Assembly (NCBI GenBank): GCA_947243795.1
Contig: OX365939.1
Location: 124,001-188,000 of the forward strand
Reading direction: 5' to 3'
Source of the DNA: Saccharomyces uvarum
Taxonomy: Eukaryota > Ascomycota > Saccharomycetes > Saccharomycetales > Saccharomycetaceae
DNA length: 64,000 nt
Part shown: positions 19,316-29,479 of the stretch, one piece after another
How positions within the stretch are numbered: the first letter of the stretch is position 1
Layout of the letters: the number at the start of each line of letters is the position of its first letter
Translations under genes and position numbers: made by a program
The notes under the pieces: model-generated
The model's database searches: none
What the model saw: the letters and a program-made list of their open reading frames with translations, nothing else
Told to the model about the DNA's origin: nothing

Positions 19316-21169
19316 ATGGGTCAGCTTAATGAAGCTAAAAAGATGAACGTCACGGAGTTTGCCGATGCTCAAAGAAGCCACTACACGGTATATCCCAGTT
19401 TGCCCAAGGCGAACGAAGACGACAAACACATTCCATTTGTTAAGCTTCTGTCAGGCGAGGAATCGGAAACAAATGTCGAAAAACGGTGGGAATTGTACGA
19501 CCAGTTACATTCACATTTTCATGGCCGGGTCGACCATATTATTGATAACATTGAAACAGACTTGAAAACAGAAATTTCAGACCTCTTGTACAACGAAACG
19601 GCTCAAAAGAGACGATGCTTTAACACCATCTTCCTATTAGGTTCAGACAGTACGACGAAAATTGAACTTCTAAAAGACACACCTTCTCAGTACAATGCCT
19701 TAATTGAACTAACTCCAAAGGAATCTCCAAATGTGAGAATGATGCTTCGTAGGTCCATGTATAAGCTTTACAGTGCTGCCGATGCTGAGCAACACCCCAC
19801 CATCAAATATGAAGAGACTAATGATGAAGATACCGATTTTATGGAGCAAAACAATGATGTGTCATATGATTTATCCCTTGTTGAAAATTTCAAAAGGCTT
19901 TTTGGGAAGAATTTGACCATGGTCTTCAACTTTAAAGATGTTGATTCTATCAATTTCCATACTTTAGACAATTTTATCATCCTACTAAAAAGTGCCTTTA
20001 AATATGATCACGTTAAAATAAGTCTAATTTTCAACATCAATACAAATTTATCAAATATTGAGAAAAATTTAAGACAATCAACAATACGATTTTTAAAAAG
20101 AAATTATCACAAACTGGATGTATCAAGTAACAAGGGATTTAAATACGGTAACCAAATTTTTCAAAGTTTCCTGGACACCGTTGACGGCAAATTGAATCTT
20201 TCCGATCGATTTGTGGAATTTATCCTCGACAAGATGGCAAATAACACCAATCACAATTTACAACTATTAACTAAGATGCTAGATTATTCGTTAATGTCGT
20301 ACTTTTTCCAAAATGCCTTTTCAGTGTTTATCGACCCTGTAAATGTTGATTTTTTAAATGACGATTACTTGAGGATACTAAGTAAGTGTCCCACATTCAT
20401 GTTTTTTGTCGAAGGTCTTATAAAACAGCATGCTCCTGCTGACGAAATCCTTTCGTTGTTGACCAACAAAAACAGAGGCCTAGAAGAGTTCTTTGTTGAG
20501 TTTTTAGTAAGGGAGAATCCGATTAACGGGCATGCCAAATTTGTTGCTCAATTCCTCGAAGATGAGTTGCATATAACCAATTTCAATCTGATAGAATTAT
20601 ATCATAATTTATTAATCGGCAAACTAGAGTCGTATCTTGATCGTTGGCCTGCATGCAAAGAGCACAAGGAACGGCTTCATTTTGAGCCTATTGATACAAT
20701 CTTCCAAGAACTATTCACTTTAGACAACAAGAGTGGATTACTCACCCAATCGATCTTTCCCTCCTACAAGTCAAACCTTGAGGATAACCTGCTGAGTTGG
20801 GAACAAGTGCTGCCTTCGCTTGATGGAGATATCGATGGTAGCATTTCCGAAAGCTTGGATAAAGTGATGGCTCCAGTAGTGGGCCAGTTGTTTAAGCTTT
20901 ATCGTGAAGCAAACATGACTATTAACATATACGATTTCTACACTGCGTTCAGAGAGACTTTACCAAAGGAAGAAATGCTGAATTTTATCAAAAAGGACCC
21001 CTCTAACATTAGACTTTTAGAGCTAGGAGAAGCTCCAGATGCGTTTGAGAAAGTATCATTGATTTTATTTATGCAAGCAATCTTTGCCTTTGAAAATATG
21101 GGGCTCATTAAATTTCAAAGCATTAAAAATTACGATCTTGTGGAAAAATGTGTCTGGAAAGGCATCTAA
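19316..21169 (+). CDS. ORC3: ORC3, origin recognition complex subunit 3
   Basis: A 617-residue subunit of the six-protein ORC that marks replication origins and loads the MCM helicase; the S. cerevisiae protein is 616. Orc3 keeps an AAA+-like fold without a usable ATPase site. The degenerate Walker A region is IFLLGSDSTTKIELL (about 104-118), which lacks the GKT/S signature, as expected. The C-terminal part holds the winged-helix and insertion regions that contact Orc2 and Orc6. Tandem with SFI1, 251 bp apart. The start codon matches the S. cerevisiae protein in position and context. Confidence 0.95.
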   Translation: MGQLNEAKKMNVTEFADAQRSHYTVYPSLPKANEDDKHIPFVKLLSGEESETNVEKRWELYDQLHSHFHGRVDHIIDNIETDLKTEISDLLYNETAQKRRCFNTIFLLGSDSTTKIELLKDTPSQYNALIELTPKESPNVRMMLRRSMYKLYSAADAEQHPTIKYEETNDEDTDFMEQNNDVSYDLSLVENFKRLFGKNLTMVFNFKDVDSINFHTLDNFIILLKSAFKYDHVKISLIFNINTNLSNIEKNLRQSTIRFLKRNYHKLDVSSNKGFKYGNQIFQSFLDTVDGKLNLSDRFVEFILDKMANNTNHNLQLLTKMLDYSLMSYFFQNAFSVFIDPVNVDFLNDDYLRILSKCPTFMFFVEGLIKQHAPADEILSLLTNKNRGLEEFFVEFLVRENPINGHAKFVAQFLEDELHITNFNLIELYHNLLIGKLESYLDRWPACKEHKERLHFEPIDTIFQELFTLDNKSGLLTQSIFPSYKSNLEDNLLSWEQVLPSLDGDIDGSISESLDKVMAPVVGQLFKLYREANMTINIYDFYTAFRETLPKEEMLNFIKKDPSNIRLLELGEAPDAFEKVSLILFMQAIFAFENMGLIKFQSIKNYDLVEKCVWKGI

Positions 21170-21420
21170 ATTCATGAGGTATGCGTATATAAATATACAG
21201 CAACATATCGCTCGTAATGTACAATCAACCTGTATTTCACTTTGTAGTACCAATTCTAATTATTGTTAATGCCATATATAGACCATAGGGTAACTTTGTA
21301 CTATATTAGTAAATAGTGCTCTGCAATATACAAAGATCGATAAGAAAGTTCTTAAAATAGGCGGCAGTCAAAAATTGAACGGATCTGGTCACATAGTTTA
21401 TTGCATATGTGCGCTAGGTT

Positions 21421-24258
21421 ATGGGTAAATTTGGCTTAGCAAACAGGTCAACGGAGGACCTTCTGCATGATAAATTCATACCCGAAACATCTCCCACTAA
21501 TATTCCAACTGATATACTCATTAAACAGGGACTTATAACAGATTCCACTGAATCGCTGATTCATGGAGGTGCAGAAAGGTATATCGGGAATGCTCTAAAA
21601 CCTATAGAGGAAACTAGTTCAGAGCGCCCCTGGGAAGACACACCGTTTCATCTCCCTTCTCCACCACCAGATCTGGCAGATCTGGAGCACGATGAAGTTG
21701 TAAACGCATCGAAAAATTGTCTGCGACAGAATTTGGATGATACATCCATTGAGATCATGGAAGACTTATACTATCAGATTGAGACTTTTTTAGTTCATTT
21801 CAAATTATCAAGAAGTTTTTTAATGATCTTTAAAAATTATGTTAACATTCTTATACAAGAAGGCATCAATCCGTTACATGACGAGTACTTTAAACTGTTA
21901 GAAGATGAATTGAAAGGTGGTTTCACTTTCAATACTGTTATAGAGGAGATCCTAGAAATATTTTTGATTCATCCGCGTAACAGGTTTATTGCTTTGTCGC
22001 TTGCAGAATATACTTATACCAGAAATAAAATAAGAAGACATTTTAATCGCTGGAAAAATACTTGGACACTGAATCACAGGGCGTATAAATTTGCTGATCA
22101 AACAAAAGTCAAGCTAAAGGAAGCTGCTTTCTATGTTTGGAGTGATAGGAAATCAAAGTATTCACAAATGGCCAATAATGAAGCCGAAAATTTCAGAAAT
22201 ACCTGGTTACTATTCCATTCGTTTCAACAATGGATAAATTTAACACAAACTCTTGAGGAGCAATCTAGATTAGCTGACCAGGCTTTTTTGAACAGGATGT
22301 TCAAGAAAATAATTAAGGCACGCGAAAAATGGAAGCATTTGGAAACCGTCAGCACTGAAGGTATAGAAAAGATTTCATTGCAGACTGCTTTTCACAAATG
22401 GAAACTAAAGTTTAGAGAAAGAAACTTTCTTGGTTTGAAAAGAAAGTTTTTTGAAGGAATAAGGCAAAAACTCATACACTACGAATTCGATGAGACCATT
22501 TCACAGAAAGTAAGGTCATTATCTCTACAAAAGACGTGCTTTGGCAAATGGAAAGAAAAAAATGCCAAAAATGAAGACAAACTTGCAGAACTTTACGAGC
22601 TGGAAAATAAATTTATCAAACAAAAATTCTTGGGTAAACTGAGTGCAACGCTTCACTACAGTCAACAAGAAGCAATGGTAAGGATTAAACTAGATCAAAC
22701 ACTTCTAAAATGTGTCTTCGAAAAGATGTGGCTAAAAAGATTCGAAGATCATCTGCATTTATATTCCGTTATAAGCCTGCGGGAGGCTAAACTCATCAAA
22801 AATGTTTTTCATTCTTGGAAGAAACTCCTATACACTGATATTAAGGCCAGCGATTGTTCAAGAACAAATCTGCTCAAATCTGCGTTACAAAATTGGAAAC
22901 TTAGTGTAAAGCTAAAAACATTTAAACAGAAACACAAAGCAAAGATTTTAACGAACTCATACTGTACTTGGAAAAGAAGGATACAGTACGGAAAAATATC
23001 GAATAACCACATCAGGATTACCTTTTATGCAAGATATTTCAATGTATGGAAAAGGAAGATGTTGCAGATGAGAGCAGCAGATGAAGGGGCATCTATATTT
23101 TACAAACAGGGCCTTACAAATGAATGCTTAGCTATTTGGAAGGAGCGCTTGATAAAAAGTAAAGAATTGGAGGACAGGTATAATTTCTTAAGCAAAACGC
23201 ATGCAATTTTGACTATAAAACGGACAGTGATGCACATTAATAACGTTCATTTGTTATCTAATAAACTAGAACCTTACATGAATAGAATAAAGCTTTCCGA
23301 GACTTTCTCAAAATGGAGGAAAGCCACTAATTTTAGAATCAAGCATAAATTAAATGATATTTTACACACGTATGAACTGGATAAAAAATATGAACTTCAG
23401 TACAAAATATTTTTTGCATGGCAGAACAGATATCACTTCTACTCAGAAGAATGTAATTCTCAAGCAGTCTCTAAGAAAAATCGACAGCTTGAGAGAATGG
23501 TCTTGAAGAAAAGTAAGGAGAAACTATTGAAAATAGAAAAGTCAGAAGCACTGGCAGATGAAGTCCGTAAGGAATTTATACTAATCAAGACATTCTATAT
23601 TTGGAAGACTCATCTAGATGAGATATTTTACATGAACACATTATTGGAACAGTCTGAAGCTAATAAACAGTTCATAGTTACGTCTAAATTCTTGAAAATG
23701 TGGAGTCTTCGATTCCTGAAGACTAAGCGTAATGATGAGACAGTCCAAGTGTTTCGTCACCGTTGGGATAGGGCCACTGTGAGAGGATTGCTATTACTAT
23801 GGAAAAACCGTTCAGATAGTTCACCAAAGAGAAGGCAAGAAGTCGACCTCAAACATGAACTGAAAACTCCCATAAGATTGGATACACTAAACACTTCCAC
23901 GATACCAGGCTCAGAAAGAATAAAACAGCATAGGATGGAAGCCATGAAATCGCATTACAGCAGAGCAAGAAGAGCTATACCAAGTCCCGTGAAATCTTCA
24001 AGTGTTCTTAATTCTACAGCTAAGAAGCAGATCAAACTTGAAGGATCAACGGATTTAAATGGGTCCCCAACGCGAACGAGACCCATAAGATACTCCCCTA
24101 GACGTGCTAATAGAAACCTGCCATACAAAGTGGACCACATTGACTTTGGCAGAATACCTGCTGTACCTTTTAGTTTAAGCGCGGATTCTTCTAAGGCCGA
24201 TCAGGATATGGACTATTTGAGAGAACAGGATAGGTCTCCACTAAGTCGAAAACGTTAA
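21421..24258 (+). CDS. SFI1: SFI1, centrin-binding repeat protein of the spindle pole body half-bridge
   Basis: A 945-residue protein, close to the 946 of S. cerevisiae. Sfi1 forms parallel filaments along the half-bridge and binds one centrin (Cdc31) per repeat; the C terminus licenses spindle pole body duplication. The middle part (about 200-800) is a long helix with spaced tryptophan repeats of the A-x7-L-L-x3-F/L-x2-W-K/R type. Examples are RHFNRWKNTW, AFYVWSDR, CFGKWKEK, VFHSWKKL, ALQNWKL, YCTWKRR, YFNVWKRK and AIWKERL. The C-terminal region (about 800-945) is Ser/Pro/Arg-rich with S/T-P sites (IPSPVKSSS, GSPTRTR, RYSPRRA, RSPLSRKR). These sites agree with Cdk1/Cdc5/Cdc14 control. Confidence 0.96.
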   Translation: MGKFGLANRSTEDLLHDKFIPETSPTNIPTDILIKQGLITDSTESLIHGGAERYIGNALKPIEETSSERPWEDTPFHLPSPPPDLADLEHDEVVNASKNCLRQNLDDTSIEIMEDLYYQIETFLVHFKLSRSFLMIFKNYVNILIQEGINPLHDEYFKLLEDELKGGFTFNTVIEEILEIFLIHPRNRFIALSLAEYTYTRNKIRRHFNRWKNTWTLNHRAYKFADQTKVKLKEAAFYVWSDRKSKYSQMANNEAENFRNTWLLFHSFQQWINLTQTLEEQSRLADQAFLNRMFKKIIKAREKWKHLETVSTEGIEKISLQTAFHKWKLKFRERNFLGLKRKFFEGIRQKLIHYEFDETISQKVRSLSLQKTCFGKWKEKNAKNEDKLAELYELENKFIKQKFLGKLSATLHYSQQEAMVRIKLDQTLLKCVFEKMWLKRFEDHLHLYSVISLREAKLIKNVFHSWKKLLYTDIKASDCSRTNLLKSALQNWKLSVKLKTFKQKHKAKILTNSYCTWKRRIQYGKISNNHIRITFYARYFNVWKRKMLQMRAADEGASIFYKQGLTNECLAIWKERLIKSKELEDRYNFLSKTHAILTIKRTVMHINNVHLLSNKLEPYMNRIKLSETFSKWRKATNFRIKHKLNDILHTYELDKKYELQYKIFFAWQNRYHFYSEECNSQAVSKKNRQLERMVLKKSKEKLLKIEKSEALADEVRKEFILIKTFYIWKTHLDEIFYMNTLLEQSEANKQFIVTSKFLKMWSLRFLKTKRNDETVQVFRHRWDRATVRGLLLLWKNRSDSSPKRRQEVDLKHELKTPIRLDTLNTSTIPGSERIKQHRMEAMKSHYSRARRAIPSPVKSSSVLNSTAKKQIKLEGSTDLNGSPTRTRPIRYSPRRANRNLPYKVDHIDFGRIPAVPFSLSADSSKADQDMDYLREQDRSPLSRKR

Positions 24259-24359
24259 TAGTTTCATAGATGTATATATATATGTTTGTGTGTGCGTGTT
24301 TCTTCGCTCAAGTATTCGAAAAATTTCTAAAACAATATTTGTCAAATCTTTTCTTGTTG

Positions 24360-24366
24360 TTTCGCG
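24360..24366 (-). promoter_or_regulatory. SCB-like element (CGCGAAA) upstream of RTT109
   Basis: TTTCGCG on the plus strand is CGCGAAA on the minus strand, a match to the SBF core CRCGAAA. It lies 112-118 bp upstream of the RTT109 start. One copy of a 7-mer is weak evidence. Confidence 0.3.
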
Positions 24367-24385
24367 CTGTAAGCTATAGTAAAAA

Positions 24386-24460
24386 ATGTACATGTTAGCG
24401 CATCAATTAATTTGGGAGATTTTCATTTGCGTCTTGGACAAAGGCAGGTATGGGATTTGA
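24386..24460 (+). other. Possible 24-codon upstream ORF of RTT109
   Basis: An ATG at 24386 opens a 24-codon frame ending TGA at 24458-24460, 17 bp before the RTT109 ATG. It would regulate translation only if transcription starts upstream of 24386, which the sequence cannot show. Confidence 0.3.
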
Positions 24461-24477
24461 CGAACCGTCAACAAAAT

Positions 24478-25812
24478 ATGACACTGAATGATCTACTAAG
24501 TTCCGTATTACCTGCAAACCGGCAATTCGAATTTCTGTCTTTACAGACTATCCCAATAGAAACCCATACTGTCGTAACTCCAGACAGATATGACAAAAAG
24601 GTCGCAAAGCGCACCATCAAGACCCAGCACTTCTTTTCTCTATTTCATCAGGAGAAAGTCTTTTTTTCATTGGAAGTGTACGTTTACATTACACTTTGGG
24701 GTGAGATGGATGCCGATCGGTTAGTATTCGTATCGAAAGCAGACACGAATGGGTATTGCGATACAAAGATAAGTATCAGAGACGTAACCAAAGCGCTCTT
24801 GAAATTTATTTTATCAATTGACCCGAATTACTATCTTCAAAGAGTAAAACCCATAGAGAGACCATACAAGAAAATGAACATTAAAATGATCACTCCAGCA
24901 GGTACTCCGGCGGAATCTCTGAGGACACTGGCTGGAAGACTCAAGCAGTTCGGTTCTACGAAACTCAATGGGTCAGCGTCGTCATTTCATCAGAAAGATT
25001 TCTACCATTCATTTACATGTTCTCGTAAGATTTTGACCAAAATTTGTTTATTTACTAGACCTGCATCTCAATACCTCTTCCCAGATTCTTCGAAAAACAC
25101 CAAAAAGCATATACTGAATGGAGAGGAGCTACTTAAATGGTGGGGCTCCATTTTGGATAGTCTACTGGTTGATTATTTCCAGAATGGTACGCAGGCGAAA
25201 TTAAGGATCCCGGGTGAAGATCCTGCTCGAGTAAAATTATACTTGAGGGGAATGCAATACCCACTGTGGCAAGTGGGTGATATTTTTACGCCTAATGAAA
25301 AATCTCTTGCAGTGTATAGCATACCATTATTCCCAGACGATCCTAAAGCTAGATTTATACACCAATTAGCCGAGGAAGACCGTCTTCTCAAGGTAAGTTC
25401 ATCAACCTTCTGGATTGAACTGCAAGAGCGTCAAGAGTTCAAATTGAGTGTAACAGTATCGGTGATGGGCGTATCAGGATACACCCTTGCAACCCCAAGC
25501 CTGGTACCGTCTAGTGCAGATGTCATCGTGCCAAGGTCAAAAAAACAATTCAAAGCCATCAAGAAGTACATCACTGGAGAAGAATACGATACCGAGGAAG
25601 GTGCCATAGAGGCATTTCTCAACATTCGTGACTTCCTCGTGCTTAGACTGGCAAAAAATTTTCAGGTTTTGACAGGGAAGAAAGAATATCGGGCAAGAAG
25701 CCAATTGGCCCCCACAAGTAAAGTCAATAGCATGACAGTAACCATGCTAAAACCCCGTAAAAAATCCAAGACTCAAGCACAGCCCGCAATAAATAGAACA
25801 TACGCTAAGTAG
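24478..25812 (+). CDS. RTT109: RTT109, histone H3-K56 acetyltransferase
   Basis: A 444-residue fungal-specific histone acetyltransferase, distantly like p300/CBP in structure. With Asf1 and Vps75 it acetylates H3 K56, and also K9 and K27, on new histones during S phase. I chose the ATG at 24478 because MTLNDLLSSVLP aligns with the known N terminus MSLNDFLSSVLP. An in-frame ATG at 24412 would add 22 residues with no counterpart. Conserved stretches include TIKTQHFFSLFHQ, VSKADTNGYC, TRPASQYLFPDSSKN, YPLWQVGDIF and PLFPDDPKARFIHQLAEEDR. The last 45 residues are basic (KPRKKSK) and variable. The protein diverges from S. cerevisiae more than its neighbours do. Confidence 0.95.
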   Translation: MTLNDLLSSVLPANRQFEFLSLQTIPIETHTVVTPDRYDKKVAKRTIKTQHFFSLFHQEKVFFSLEVYVYITLWGEMDADRLVFVSKADTNGYCDTKISIRDVTKALLKFILSIDPNYYLQRVKPIERPYKKMNIKMITPAGTPAESLRTLAGRLKQFGSTKLNGSASSFHQKDFYHSFTCSRKILTKICLFTRPASQYLFPDSSKNTKKHILNGEELLKWWGSILDSLLVDYFQNGTQAKLRIPGEDPARVKLYLRGMQYPLWQVGDIFTPNEKSLAVYSIPLFPDDPKARFIHQLAEEDRLLKVSSSTFWIELQERQEFKLSVTVSVMGVSGYTLATPSLVPSSADVIVPRSKKQFKAIKKYITGEEYDTEEGAIEAFLNIRDFLVLRLAKNFQVLTGKKEYRARSQLAPTSKVNSMTVTMLKPRKKSKTQAQPAINRTYAK

Positions 25813-26075
25813 TACGTAGACTTACCATATAACTTATAAAATATTCACTCGTATTCATTTATGGTATTTTGCTACGCCTTTCTAGGTAATGATAGGCCCT
25901 CAACTTTTATTACGCGGTGCACGTCTGTAGGGTCGGGCAAAACACAGTATGGGAGCAATAAATAAGAGGGTAAAATAGAACTGTTAACCTTGGAGTTCTT
26001 GTTCGCTGTTCGTTAAAACCCTATTGAAGAGTTATTGTAGCTGATTACAAGCAGACATAAATACCAAGGATTCAG

Positions 26076-28352
26076 ATGGCTAGTTTAGAAGATCTCATCC
26101 CCACTGTCAACAAGTTGCAGGATGTTATGTACGACTCTGGGATCGACACACTCGATTTGCCTATTTTGGCTGTTGTCGGATCACAATCCTCTGGGAAATC
26201 CTCCATCTTGGAGACTCTGGTCGGTAGAGATTTTTTACCTAGGGGTACCGGCATTGTCACTAGAAGACCATTAGTTCTCCAACTGAATAACATACCTCCA
26301 AACTCCCCTCTAATAGAGGAAGATGATAATTCGGTTAACCCTCATGATGAAGTTACAAAAGTATCAGGGTTTGAGGCTGGTACGAAACCTTTGGAGTACA
26401 TGGGTAAGGAAAGGAACCATGCATATGAGTGGGGAGAATTCCTACATATACCGGGGAGACGGTTTTATGATTTTGATGATATTAAGAGAGAAATCGAAAA
26501 TGAAACTGCAAGAATAGCCGGTAAAGACAAAGGTATCAGTAAGATTCCCATCAATTTGAAAGTCTTTTCTCCCCATGTTTTGAACTTAACACTGGTAGAT
26601 TTACCTGGGATTACAAAAGTTCCTATTGGAGAACAACCACCTGATATTGAAAAACAGATCAAGAATTTAATTCTGGACTATATAGCCACTCCGAACTGTT
26701 TAATCTTAGCCGTCTCTCCAGCTAACGTGGATCTTGTCAATTCCGAATCTTTAAAGTTAGCTAGAGAGGTAGACCCGCAGGGCAAAAGGACCATTGGTGT
26801 CATCACCAAGCTAGATTTAATGGATTCTGGTACTAATGCTCTAGATATCTTGTCTGGAAAAATGTATCCTTTAAAATTGGGGTTCGTTGGTGTAGTTAAT
26901 CGCTCGCAACAGGATATTCAATTAAATAGGACAGTCGAAGAATCTTTGGACAAAGAAGAAGACTATTTCAGGAAGCATCCAGTTTACAGAACCATCTCAA
27001 CTAAATGTGGTACGCGCTACTTGGCCAAATTACTGAATCAAACATTGCTAAGTCACATTAGAGATAAACTTCCAGATATCAAAACCAAGTTAAATACCTT
27101 GATCTCTCAAACCGAACAGGAGCTTGCTAGATACGGTGGCATAGGAGCTACCACCAATGAAAATAGGGCTAGCCTTGTTTTGCAGTTAATGAATAAGTTT
27201 TCTACAAACTTTATTTCATCTATAGATGGTACATCTTCTGATATCAATACTAAGGAACTATGTGGGGGTGCCCGTATATATTACATTTACAATAACGTAT
27301 TTGGAAATTCTTTAAAGTCGATTAATCCAACTTCTAACTTGTCCGTCCTTGATATTAGAACAGCGATAAGAAATTCCACAGGTCCTCGTCCTACGTTATT
27401 TGTTCCAGAGTTGGCATTTGATCTTTTGGTTAAGCCCCAGATTAAGCTTTTATCGGAACCATCACAACGTTGCGTGGAACTAGTTTACGAGGAATTAATG
27501 AAGATATGCCATAAATGTGGATCTGCTGAATTGGCCAGATATCCCAAATTAAAGGGTATGCTTATAGAAGTAATCAGTGAACTACTTAGAGAAAGACTGC
27601 AGCCTACTCGTTCTTACGTTGAAAGTTTAATTGATATACATCGAGCCTATATTAACACTAATCATCCTAATTTCTTGAGTGCCACGGAAGCAATGGATGA
27701 TATTATGAAAACACGTAGAAAACGGAACCGGGAATTGTTATCAAAGAGCAAATTATCCCAACAGGAAAATGGGCAAACCAACAACACTAACGGTACTCCA
27801 TCTATCTCCTCGAATGTAGACCAAGATTCTGTTAGGAATAGTGACTACGATGATGACGGTATCGATGCTGAATCAAAGCAGACAAAGGATAAATTTTTAA
27901 ATTACTTTTTCGGTAAGGACAAAAAGGGTCAACCAGTGTTTGATGCATCAGGTAAGAAAAGAAATATTGTGGGTGAAGGAAATGTTGAAGATTTTAGAAA
28001 TTTACAGATATCAGATTTTTCATTAGGAGATATGGATGACCTTGGGAACGCTGAACCGCCACTAACCGAGAGAGAAGAGTTAGAGTGCGAATTAATCAAA
28101 CGTTTGATTATTTCATACTTTGACATCATAAGAGAAATGATTGAAGATCAGGTGCCAAAAGCAGTTATGTGCTTACTCGTAAATTTCTGTAAGGACTCCG
28201 TTCAAAACAGGTTAGTGACTAAGCTTTACAAAGAGTCTCTATTTGAAGAATTATTAGTAGAAGACCAAACTTTGGCTCAAGATAGGGAACTATGTGTGAA
28301 ATCGCTTGGGGTTTATAAGAAGGCTGCAACACTTATTAGTAATATTCTGTAA
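26076..28352 (+). CDS. DNM1: DNM1, dynamin-related GTPase for mitochondrial and peroxisomal fission
   Basis: A 758-residue dynamin-related protein (757 in S. cerevisiae) that assembles on Fis1/Mdv1 and constricts mitochondria and peroxisomes. GTPase motifs are G1 GSQSSGKS (35-42), G2 with the conserved RGTG-VTRRP (56-64), G3 DLPG (175-178) and G4 TKLD (244-247). A family-typical insertion near 74-115 holds acidic residues. The middle and stalk regions follow. A hydrophilic insert B runs around 560-630 (QENGQTNNTNGTP, DYDDDGIDAES). The C-terminal GTPase effector domain ends at KKAATLISNIL. It is the last gene before the centromere on this arm. Confidence 0.97.
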   Translation: MASLEDLIPTVNKLQDVMYDSGIDTLDLPILAVVGSQSSGKSSILETLVGRDFLPRGTGIVTRRPLVLQLNNIPPNSPLIEEDDNSVNPHDEVTKVSGFEAGTKPLEYMGKERNHAYEWGEFLHIPGRRFYDFDDIKREIENETARIAGKDKGISKIPINLKVFSPHVLNLTLVDLPGITKVPIGEQPPDIEKQIKNLILDYIATPNCLILAVSPANVDLVNSESLKLAREVDPQGKRTIGVITKLDLMDSGTNALDILSGKMYPLKLGFVGVVNRSQQDIQLNRTVEESLDKEEDYFRKHPVYRTISTKCGTRYLAKLLNQTLLSHIRDKLPDIKTKLNTLISQTEQELARYGGIGATTNENRASLVLQLMNKFSTNFISSIDGTSSDINTKELCGGARIYYIYNNVFGNSLKSINPTSNLSVLDIRTAIRNSTGPRPTLFVPELAFDLLVKPQIKLLSEPSQRCVELVYEELMKICHKCGSAELARYPKLKGMLIEVISELLRERLQPTRSYVESLIDIHRAYINTNHPNFLSATEAMDDIMKTRRKRNRELLSKSKLSQQENGQTNNTNGTPSISSNVDQDSVRNSDYDDDGIDAESKQTKDKFLNYFFGKDKKGQPVFDASGKKRNIVGEGNVEDFRNLQISDFSLGDMDDLGNAEPPLTEREELECELIKRLIISYFDIIREMIEDQVPKAVMCLLVNFCKDSVQNRLVTKLYKESLFEELLVEDQTLAQDRELCVKSLGVYKKAATLISNIL

Positions 28353-29094
28353 TTGCATTATTCGTTTCATTTTTGTTCTTCTATCAGCCCATGCGGGTGT
28401 AATTATAGGTCAGAACTTCTCTTTATTTATATGCTTTCCCTATTTAGAGCCAGCTTTTTATCCTTTTCCTGTTAATAAAATATATACTTAACTAAATATC
28501 AAATATTAGCGATCCTAAATGAACTAATCATGCTGCAGTAAAAAATAATATCTACTAAAAACAATTAAGGAGAAGTCTTGTAAATAGGTGACATGAGAAT
28601 TGTCACTATCTTCTTTATACCATGATGAAATTCATAAGATGGCTAAGCATTCACCAATTTCTAGTTCAGTATTTCCGTTTGTTCAACTTTTCCTTTTATC
28701 TTTAGGTATTTATATGATACATTAGTAGGTAATCCAATGCTCCCGTGTTTGATGTTTAAGATATATATATATTGTATTAAAATATATTATATTTAGTCCC
28801 ATTAAGTGTAATCATTAATTATTTATAAAAAGGGTGTTTTTAGCTTAGAAAAAAGGAAGCCGCATTCCAGAAATATAGACGATTTCTTTACGAGGAAGAT
28901 TGAGCTTTGATATAGCGATGTTCCGCTGCTGACTGTTAGATATGGGCTAATCCAGCACGATGACGTTTTGTTAATGTTTCTTTATGGTTGTCAATGATTT
29001 ATTCGGAAGTATATTTCTCACGTATTAAATTCACTAAAAGAACTTTTTCCTCGTTTAAAATTACATTTTGTAAAAAGTATGAAGTAATAAACTA
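28353..29094. other. Pericentromeric intergenic region left of CEN12
   Basis: The 742 bp between DNM1 and the centromere core are strongly AT-rich, with an ATATATATAT run near 28761-28770. No gene, tRNA or recognisable mobile element is visible. I looked for an exact 11-bp ARS consensus here and did not settle on one. Confidence 0.55.
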
Positions 29095-29214
29095 TTTTTA
29101 ATTTTCGGATTCCATATACATTTACTTATGATATTATAATTTAAAAATATAAATATTATTTTTATTTGAAATAATAAACAAGTAATTTAAATTCTTTAAA
29201 AATTTACACGTGAT
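29095..29214 (-). other. CEN12: CEN12 point centromere (CDEI-CDEII-CDEIII)
   Basis: On the minus strand, CDEI is ATCACGTG (29214 down to 29207), a full match to RTCACRTG, bound by Cbf1. CDEII is 29206-29121, 86 bp with only 6 G/C bases (93% AT), and wraps the Cse4 nucleosome. CDEIII is 29120-29095, beginning TGTATATGGAATCCGAAAAT. It has the essential CCG and the TGTNTNTG half needed by the CBF3 complex, and the A-rich right half follows. The total is 120 bp, the length I recall for S. cerevisiae CEN12, and it sits between DNM1 and YLR001C as expected. Confidence 0.97.
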
Positions 29215-29479
29215 TGATCAGGTAAACTTACTTTTTTCATGGTTTTTTTTTTTTTTTTGAGTTCTGCCCAGTTTACAATTTATTACAACTTTTTTAATAA
29301 ATACCGCTCCATTGCTATAAATGATTTACTTTACAAAACTAAATCAAGTAAAAATTTGCATGCACTGCTAAGATGGCGAAATATTCTTCGTCCATGATTA
29401 TTCTCTACTAAATTTAAAGGCTGTTTTGATTGTAAAGATATATAGAATATATCTAATACCTATTTCGTATACTAAAAAT
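29215..29479. other. AT-rich flank of CEN12
   Basis: The 265 bp between CDEI and the YLR001C stop include a T16 tract at 29243-29258. No gene is visible. Confidence 0.5.

Noticed and set aside
24412-24477. 22-codon in-frame extension of RTT109
   Set aside because: The residues have no counterpart in known Rtt109, whose start matches the ATG at 24478.
28353-29094. Possible replication origin (ARS) in the AT-rich DNA near CEN12
   Set aside because: Only one-mismatch versions of the 11-bp consensus were seen, which are expected by chance in DNA this AT-rich.
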